From assembly GCA_017625935.1 (NCBI GenBank), contig JAGALA010000052.1, positions 1 through 39,612 on the forward strand: a stretch of 39,612 bases of DNA, written 5' to 3'. The stretch is from Clostridia bacterium. Its GTDB lineage: Bacteria; Bacillota; Clostridia; Oscillospirales; CAG-272. Shown here one piece after another: positions 34,511 through 39,612 of the stretch. Both the position numbers and the translations under genes were made by a program. The notes under the pieces are model-generated. The model ran no database searches, had not been told where the DNA came from, and saw nothing but the letters and a program-made list of their open reading frames with translations. How positions within the stretch are numbered: position 1 is the stretch's first letter; every line of letters begins with the position of its first letter.

Positions 34511-35539
34511 ATGAACATGAATTTCAAACGCAAGCTACCAATCCCACAGGAAATCAAGGAAATGTATCCCGTGACGGATGAAATGTTAGCTCTTAAGGCA
34601 AAAAACGATGCGGAGATAGCAGATGTCTTTACAGGCAAAAGCGATAAGCTTGTTCTTGTCATTGGTCCTTGTTCTGCAGACCGAGAGGACTCGGTTCTTG
34701 ACTACATCAGCCGTTTAAGAAACGTACAGGAAAAGGTTAAGGACAAGATAGTTATCATCCCCCGCATCTACACCAACAAGCCAAGGACAACAGGCGATGG
34801 CTACAAGGGTATGCTTCACCAGCCGAATCCACAGGAGAATCCCGATATGCTAAACGGACTTATCGCAATCCGTAAGCTCCACATCAAGGCAATCGAGGAA
34901 ACGGGCTTTACCTGTGCTGACGAGATGCTTTATCCGTATAACTACAGATACCTAAACGATTTGCTTTCCTACGTTGCTATCGGCGCGCGCTCCGTTGAAA
35001 ACCAGGAGCATAGATTAACCGCCAGCGGACTTGACATTCCCGTTGGTATGAAAAACCCAACGAGCGGTGATATTTCGGTTATGATGAACTCAATTACGGC
35101 AGGTCAGCATAAGCACACCTTCATTTACCGCGGCTGGGAGGTTGAAACAGCAGGCAACCCACTTACTCACGCCATTTTGAGAGGCTACGTAAACAAGCAC
35201 GGTCAGTCACTTCCAAACTATCACTACGAGGATTTGGCTCATCTTGCCGAAACGTACGCAAAAACGAGCCTTGTTAACCCTGGTGTAATAGTTGACACCA
35301 ACCACGCAAACTCGGGCAAGAAATATCTTGAGCAAATCAGAATTGCGAAGGAAATCCTTCACTCAACCCGACACAATGAGGACGTTAAAAAGCTTGTTAA
35401 GGGCTTAATGATCGAATCCTACATCGAGGACGGCGCACAAAAGCCAGAGGGCTGCACGTACGGTCAGTCGATAACCGACCCGTGCCTCGGCTGGGAAAAG
35501 ACCGAGCGTTTAATTCTCGATATTGCCGAGCTTCGCTGA
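34511..35539 (+). CDS. aroF: 3-deoxy-7-phosphoheptulonate synthase, type I (AroF/G/H class)
   Basis: 342 residues, the length of the E. coli AroG class. Motifs: LVIGPCSADRED, PRTTGDGYKG, GARSVENQEHR, GMKNPTSGD, DTNHANSGK and SLTDPC-like SITDPCLGW. It condenses PEP and erythrose-4-phosphate, the first step. In AroF/G/H this class is feedback-inhibited by one aromatic amino acid through the N-terminal region; which one cannot be told here. GGAGAAAAAG precedes the ATG. Being last in the operon, it closes the set and is followed by a strong terminator. Confidence 0.95.
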   Translation: MNMNFKRKLPIPQEIKEMYPVTDEMLALKAKNDAEIADVFTGKSDKLVLVIGPCSADREDSVLDYISRLRNVQEKVKDKIVIIPRIYTNKPRTTGDGYKGMLHQPNPQENPDMLNGLIAIRKLHIKAIEETGFTCADEMLYPYNYRYLNDLLSYVAIGARSVENQEHRLTASGLDIPVGMKNPTSGDISVMMNSITAGQHKHTFIYRGWEVETAGNPLTHAILRGYVNKHGQSLPNYHYEDLAHLAETYAKTSLVNPGVIVDTNHANSGKKYLEQIRIAKEILHSTRHNEDVKKLVKGLMIESYIEDGAQKPEGCTYGQSITDPCLGWEKTERLILDIAELR

Positions 35540-35587
35540 GTGAATAGTCAATAGAAGCACAAGACTTTTAAGAAAGCTGAATAAATT

Positions 35588-35616
35588 AAGTGCCTGCTTA
35601 AGTGGGCACTTTTTTG
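35588..35616 (+). terminator. Terminator of the aromatic operon
   Basis: Stem AAGTGCC (35588-35594) with GGCACTT (35605-35611), followed by a T run. Confidence 0.85.
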
Positions 35617-35645
35617 TTGACAAAGTATAGCATAAATGATATAAT
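35617..35645 (+). promoter_or_regulatory. Consensus promoter of the 107-residue membrane protein
   Basis: TTGACA (35617-35622), 17 bases, TATAAT (35640-35645), beginning directly after the terminator T run. Confidence 0.78.
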
Positions 35646-35674
35646 GAAATTAACAAAATTTAAGGAGAAAAGCT

Positions 35675-35998
35675 ATGAAAAAAATTGTATCATTGGTTCT
35701 TGCCGCATTGCTTCTCGCGTTTGCGCTTTTGATGCTTCTTAACGTGTGCATTATGTCGCTTGAATGGATCAGAGTCCATATTAATCTTATCGAGGCACTC
35801 TTTGACGGACAGCTTTCATTCGTGTTCAGAAATACCTTTGCCAATGCGCGCGTACATCTTGAGGCAAGAGGCTTCGGCGCGTTTGTAAACTACGTTTACT
35901 ACAATGCTGATTTGCTTATTAAGCTTGTTATTGCAGGCATTAGTGCTTGCGGCGGTGTGCTTCTCGGGCTTCCGGTCTTGAAGAAAAAGGAAAACTAA
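35675..35998 (+). CDS. Small two-pass membrane protein, unknown
   Basis: 107 residues. Hydrophobic segments at about 3-28 and 79-99 flank a polar region (30-75) that would face outward if the basic N-terminus is inside; the tail ends KKKEN. I recognise no family. AAGGAGAAAAG before the ATG and a perfect promoter show that it is expressed as a single gene. Confidence 0.65.
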   Translation: MKKIVSLVLAALLLAFALLMLLNVCIMSLEWIRVHINLIEALFDGQLSFVFRNTFANARVHLEARGFGAFVNYVYYNADLLIKLVIAGISACGGVLLGLPVLKKKEN

Positions 35999-36035
35999 AA
36001 ACAAGAGGGTGACACATTAAGGCACAACCTTAAAC

Positions 36036-36072
36036 GAGAACCCCAAACCTCATACTTCGGTTTGAGGACCCC
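36036..36072. repeat. GAGAACCCC...GAGGACCCC repeat, copy 2
   Basis: 37 bases, same ends as 19478-19514, with the inner stem AAACC/GGTTT instead of AAAGC/GCTTT. It lies immediately left of the MITE at 36078. Confidence 0.7.
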
Positions 36073-36077
36073 TTAAA

Positions 36078-36169
36078 GAATAAAAAGCAGAATTTCACCG
36101 TGAAATTCTGCTTTTTGTCATTATTTAGACAAAACCTATTGATTTTACCGGATTCTTAATGAGCCAGCC
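36078..36169 (-). mobile_element. 92-bp MITE with built-in terminator, copy 1
   Basis: It is the reverse complement of 39371-39462 at 88 of 92 positions by my count. It holds a 17-bp palindrome (36082-36117, arms AAAAAGCAGAATTTCAC) flanked by A and T runs, a bidirectional terminator. The right end reads ATTCTTAATGAG; the left end is degenerate. Confidence 0.8.
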
Positions 36170-36208
36170 TCCTTTCCTTTTTGGCAAGAATTTGACTGTA
36201 AATTAATA

Positions 36209-36237
36209 TTGATTTTATTTTGCGTGTATGCTATACT
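36209..36237 (+). promoter_or_regulatory. Promoter of the hydrolase-GH43 genes
   Basis: TTGATT (36209-36214) and TATACT (36232-36237) with a 17-base spacer and an extended TGC before the -10. It lies 32 bases before the chosen ATG and excludes the upstream start at 36228. Confidence 0.6.
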
Positions 36238-36269
36238 TAAAAAGTAAACCAAATAAATGCGAGGCGCAT

Positions 36270-36992
36270 ATGGAAAAGATAATTAATTATGAAAATTTAA
36301 GAAATTTTGCATACGTCAACGATAAAATCGTGGATGGCGAGATTGAGGGCATTGTGCTTGATTTCTTCGGTCTTGGCTGTCAGGCGATGTATCACGAGGA
36401 AACGGATTTCGGCAAGTACTTAGCGGAAAATAACATTCTTTTGGTCGTGCCGTACAATAACCCGTGGGCGTGGATGAATAAGCAGGCGGTTTCCTACACC
36501 GATGAGATACTTGACGTGCTTTTCGAGAGGTATTCCTTGAAGGAGAACACCCCCATCGTTTCAAGCGGCGGCAGTATGGGCGGACAAAGCGCGCTCGTTT
36601 ACACAAGATATGCAAAGCGCACTCCCGTTGCGTGCATTACCAACTGTCCCGTTTGCGACCTTGTTTTCCACTTTACCGAAAGGGTGGACTTGCCAAGAAC
36701 TCTGTATAGCGCGTTTTATAACGAGGATTGCACCCTTGAAGAAGCGCTGATGAGCGCATCACCCTACCATTTGGCAGGTGAAATGCCGAATATAAAATAT
36801 CACCTTTTCCATTGCGACAGGGACGGCGCGGTTAACATCGATAAGCATTCACGCATCTTTGTGGAAAAAATGAAAAAGCAGGGCAGGGACATTGAATTTA
36901 CCGTAGTAGAGGGCAGAGATCATTGCGATTTAACGCCCAAGGCAACCGAGAATTATCGCGCACTTTGTAGAGATGCAATTTTGAAAAAATAA
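36270..36992 (+). CDS. Alpha/beta hydrolase (prolyl oligopeptidase/esterase type)
   Basis: 240 residues from ATG 36270, with GAGG 5 bases upstream. The nucleophile elbow is SSGGSMGG with Ser102. Asp183 or Asp185 (HCDRDGAVN) and His218 (GRDHCDL) complete a likely triad at the usual spacing. There is no signal peptide, so it acts in the cytoplasm. The next gene, a GH43 glycosidase 48 bases downstream, suggests a carbohydrate-esterase role, for example removing acyl groups from imported oligosaccharides. The substrate is inferred only. Confidence 0.75.
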   Translation: MEKIINYENLRNFAYVNDKIVDGEIEGIVLDFFGLGCQAMYHEETDFGKYLAENNILLVVPYNNPWAWMNKQAVSYTDEILDVLFERYSLKENTPIVSSGGSMGGQSALVYTRYAKRTPVACITNCPVCDLVFHFTERVDLPRTLYSAFYNEDCTLEEALMSASPYHLAGEMPNIKYHLFHCDRDGAVNIDKHSRIFVEKMKKQGRDIEFTVVEGRDHCDLTPKATENYRALCRDAILKK

Positions 36993-37040
36993 TAAAAACA
37001 ATGGGTGGAGTGTCTGAATTTCACTCAAAAAGGAGAGAAT

Positions 37041-38507
37041 ATGAAGCAAGCTTTCAACCCATATACCCCAATAAACGAGTATGTTCCCGATGGTGAGCCG
37101 CACGTTTTCGGCGACAGAGTTTATATTTACGGCTCACACGATAAGGAGAACGGAGATACATTTTGTATGCTCGACTACGTTACCTACTCAGCACCCGTTG
37201 ACAACCTAAGAGATTGGAGATATGAGGGGGTAATTTACAAGGCGAGCCAGGACCCGCTTTATCCGAAATTCAGATATATGTACGCGCCCGATGTGGTTCA
37301 GGGAAATGACGGAAAATATTACCTTTATTATTCAATGGCGGACGGATACCCAAATTGCAGCTATGTTATGAGCGTTGCCGTATCAAGCTCACCTGCGGGG
37401 CCGTTTGAGTATCTCGGCGTCGTTAAAAATCCCGACGGCACACCGCTTACGGACTATGCAATTTTTGACCCCGGGCTTATAAATGATAACGGCCATATTT
37501 ATTTGTATTACGGTATGTGGTACGATTTTGATGAAAACCCGAGCATAACAAGGGAAGAAAGCGTGAAAAAGCAAATGGAGCTATACAAAAAAACGCGCGA
37601 GGAGGTTGAAACCACCCCGGGCGGAGTTCAAGGCCCCGTCGTTGTTGAGCTTGAAGGTGATATGATGACCGTTAAGCACAAGCCGTATCATATTTTTCCG
37701 CTTACATACTACGATAGCGAATTTAAGGAGCATCCCTTCTTTGAGGGCAGCTCAATCAGAAAGATTGGCGGCAAATACTATTTTGTTTACTCAACGCATA
37801 AAAACCACGAGCTTGCATACGCGGTGAGTGATTACCACGACAGAGATTTCAAATTTGGCGGCATTATAATTTCAAACGGTGATATAGGCTACAAGGGTCG
37901 TCTGCCAAAGGATCGCCTTTCAAGAACGGGCAACACCCACGGCAGTATTGAAAATATTAACGGCGAGTGGTACGTTTTCTATCACCGCCAAACAAGAAAA
38001 AATGAATTTTCGCGTCAGGCTTGCGCAGAGAAAATAGAAATTTTGAAGGACGGCTCAATTCCGCAGGTTGAAATGACCTCCTGCGGCTTAAATGGCGGAC
38101 CCCTTGTCGCAAAAGGCGAGTATTCCGCGTTTATTTCCTGCAATCTCACCAACGGTAGCTTGCCGCACGGTACCTATGATTTTGAATGTCCGCATTTAAC
38201 GAGTCAAGGCGAGGATCACTACGCGAGCGAGATTCACACAGGAACGCATCTCGGATTTAAGTATTTCAGCTTTGACGGTGTCAAGAAAATCGGCATAAAC
38301 TACCGCGACGGAGCAAGAAAGCCAAGCGGCAAGGTTTACATCAAGCTTGATTTTGACGGCGCACCTGTTGGTGAAATTCCCGTTGGCGGAGCAGACAGTT
38401 GGACTTGGGCATACACGGATATAAACGTGAAAAACGGCACATACCCCGTATATTTTTATTACGATGGCGAGGGCATTATCGATATCAAGGATATCTCATT
38501 TGAATAA
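37041..38507 (+). CDS. Glycoside hydrolase family 43 (xylosidase/arabinofuranosidase-like)
   Basis: 488 residues from ATG 37041 with AAGGAGAG upstream. A five-bladed propeller of GH43 type (about 5-345) has the three carboxylates in expected contexts: Asp17 (PDGEPHVF), Asp143 (IFDPGL) and Glu235 (FFEGSS). Residues from about 360 form a beta-sandwich like CBM6. It lacks a signal peptide, so it probably cleaves imported arabino- or xylo-oligosaccharides in the cytoplasm. It is co-oriented with the hydrolase upstream and the membrane protein 44 bases downstream. Confidence 0.85.
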   Translation: MKQAFNPYTPINEYVPDGEPHVFGDRVYIYGSHDKENGDTFCMLDYVTYSAPVDNLRDWRYEGVIYKASQDPLYPKFRYMYAPDVVQGNDGKYYLYYSMADGYPNCSYVMSVAVSSSPAGPFEYLGVVKNPDGTPLTDYAIFDPGLINDNGHIYLYYGMWYDFDENPSITREESVKKQMELYKKTREEVETTPGGVQGPVVVELEGDMMTVKHKPYHIFPLTYYDSEFKEHPFFEGSSIRKIGGKYYFVYSTHKNHELAYAVSDYHDRDFKFGGIIISNGDIGYKGRLPKDRLSRTGNTHGSIENINGEWYVFYHRQTRKNEFSRQACAEKIEILKDGSIPQVEMTSCGLNGGPLVAKGEYSAFISCNLTNGSLPHGTYDFECPHLTSQGEDHYASEIHTGTHLGFKYFSFDGVKKIGINYRDGARKPSGKVYIKLDFDGAPVGEIPVGGADSWTWAYTDINVKNGTYPVYFYYDGEGIIDIKDISFE

Positions 38508-38551
38508 TTTTTCGGCACCCTGTGTCTGAAAAACGTTAATTTGGAGGAAAG

Positions 38552-39367
38552 ATGGCTAAGCAAGGATGGACTAAAATGTCAAAATCGCTTCTTATGAAGC
38601 TTATATACAGGGGCGTGCTTTTCATCTCGGCGCTTGTCTACTACATAGTATTCTTGGTTTTAGGCGGCAGCTACAAAAACGGAAGCATTTTGTTCGGCGA
38701 TATTGACACCGTTCCCGTCTTTCTTGTTTTGATGGTTTTGATTTTCGGCTCTGAAATGGTGCTTCGCTTCTTTCCAACTAAGCACGAGCCGATAGGAAAC
38801 CAAAAAATGTTCAAAGCACACTATATTCCATCGAAAAATGCAGAAAGAAAAAGTCCGCTTAAGCAAAGCCCCAAAAGAACGCTCCTCGTTTTCGGTGCTT
38901 GGGCGGCGCTTAACTCGGTATTCGGCATCTTATATTTTCTCGATATTTTAAGTGCCGACATCTTGGTTTTGATTTCACTTGCTTACAGCGTTTGCGATAT
39001 AATCTGCATTATGTTCTTCTGCCCGTTCCAGGCGTGGCTGATGAAAAACAAATGCTGTGCCACCTGCCGTATCTATAACTGGGATTACCCTATGATGTTC
39101 ACACCTCTTATTTTCCTTGTTTTCAATCCCGCCCCCGTGCTTCATTACGTCCTTATCGCACTTTCGGTAGCGGTGCTTTTGATTTGGGAAATTACATACG
39201 CGCGCCATCCCGAGCGCTTCACCGAAAACACAAACGAGCGCCTCGAGTGCAGAAATTGCACCGAAAAGCTTTGCAGACACAACAAATTTTATCCCTGCAA
39301 AGCAGCTCTTACACGCTTAGTTCAAGCAAAGCAAGAGGAAGCAAAGGAAGAAAAAATCAATGTATAA
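38552..39367 (+). CDS. Polytopic membrane protein with Cys-rich tail, unknown
   Basis: 271 residues with about six hydrophobic segments (near 18-38, 52-72, 108-128, 132-155, 178-192, 196-212). Conserved-looking cysteine groups are KNKCCATCRIYNWDYP (about 167-182) and ECRNCTEKLCRHNKFYPC (about 230-247), which could bind metal or a cluster on the inner face. I have seen similar uncharacterised proteins in Clostridia but know no function. TTGGAGGAAAG precedes the ATG. The MITE terminator follows at once. Confidence 0.65.
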   Translation: MAKQGWTKMSKSLLMKLIYRGVLFISALVYYIVFLVLGGSYKNGSILFGDIDTVPVFLVLMVLIFGSEMVLRFFPTKHEPIGNQKMFKAHYIPSKNAERKSPLKQSPKRTLLVFGAWAALNSVFGILYFLDILSADILVLISLAYSVCDIICIMFFCPFQAWLMKNKCCATCRIYNWDYPMMFTPLIFLVFNPAPVLHYVLIALSVAVLLIWEITYARHPERFTENTNERLECRNCTEKLCRHNKFYPCKAALTRLVQAKQEEAKEEKINV

Positions 39368-39370
39368 AGG

Positions 39371-39470
39371 GGCTGGCTCATTAAGAATCCAGTAAAATCA
39401 ATAGGTTTCGTCTAAATAATAACAAAAAGCAGAATTTCACCGTGAAATTCTGCTTTTTATTCTTAATGAG
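39371..39470 (+). mobile_element. 92-bp MITE with built-in terminator, copy 2
   Basis: Inverted partner of 36078-36169. Its ends, CTCATTAAGAA (39377-39387) and TTCTTAATGAG (39460-39470), are perfect 11-base terminal inverted repeats. The inner palindrome with T run terminates the gene at 38552. Confidence 0.8.
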
Positions 39471-39533
39471 ATGCCCAAAAAGGACTCGGGGGGTTGACAG
39501 ATTAAGAGCAGAAATCGTCGATTTTTAAGCGTC

Positions 39534-39555
39534 GGCGTACTTGTGTACGGTAGAG
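39534..39555 (+). repeat. 22-base repeat, copy 2
   Basis: Exact reverse complement of 27247-27268. The remaining bases to the window end show a GATTTTT-type inverted pairing around it and no gene. Confidence 0.7.
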
Positions 39556-39612
39556 CAAAAATCGGCGATAATAAACCACAATAACGAAGAAAAGCGGAGC
39601 TTTTCAACCTTA

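Noticed and set aside
36170..39370. Composite transposon between the two 92-bp repeats
   Set aside because: No transposase lies between or in the repeats; two independent MITE insertions explain the pattern as well, so only a bracketed cassette is claimed.

Overview
The window looks like chromosome from a low-to-moderate GC, spore-forming-type member of the Clostridia, probably a gut Oscillospirales-like organism; the lineage is inference. The evidence is Firmicutes-style operons with strong AGGAGG-type ribosome sites, near-consensus sigma-A promoters (TTGACA-N17-TATAAT), a SipL-like SPOCS/LysM protein, the tilS-hpt-ftsH order, and many short palindromic repeats between genes.

Layout. 1-450: no gene, but two truncated tRNA-Ser-like 5' halves that resemble attachment-site scars. 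501-1279: a structured leader and a PnuC-type vitamin/nucleoside transporter. 1370-5890 (minus): a PhoB/PhoR-type two-component pair followed by a Na/phosphate cotransporter. 5891-6851: a non-coding region holding a 6S RNA gene (minus), a second broken 6S 3' copy split by a 239-bp MITE, and arrays of mini-hairpins. 6852-10468 (minus): proB-proA-thiI and a DUF1292 protein. 10593-14557 (plus): zapA, an RlhA-like U32 protein, maf, and an endonuclease III-GNAT fusion. 14654-16504 (minus): serS and an adenine-PRT-like gene. 16644-18185: SipL-like gene. 18253-20279: a repeat-rich island around an orphan phage/plasmid-type replication protein, with a cluster of TTTTCCAC boxes. 20280-24888: a small membrane protein (minus) and tilS-hpt-ftsH. 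25139-27097: a surface lipoprotein made of about eleven Cys/His-rich repeats behind a perfect consensus promoter. 27471-35539: a complete shikimate-to-Phe/Tyr operon, pheA-aroB-aroC-aroE/K-aroQ-aroA-tyrA-aroF. 35675-39367: a small membrane protein, then an alpha/beta hydrolase, a GH43 glycosidase and a membrane protein; these last three lie between inverted copies of a 92-bp MITE that also encodes a terminator hairpin.

How the genes work together. The aromatic operon covers all seven shikimate steps plus both prephenate branches, most genes joined by 4-bp ATGA overlaps. proB/proA supply two of the three proline steps. The PhoBR-like pair next to the Na/Pi transporter suggests phosphate-responsive uptake. 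tilS, hpt and ftsH form the usual Firmicutes block. The least explained material is the intergenic DNA: several families of short repeats keep their spacers but change their stems in a compensatory way, and the 6S RNA locus carries its own duplicated, transposon-interrupted remnant.
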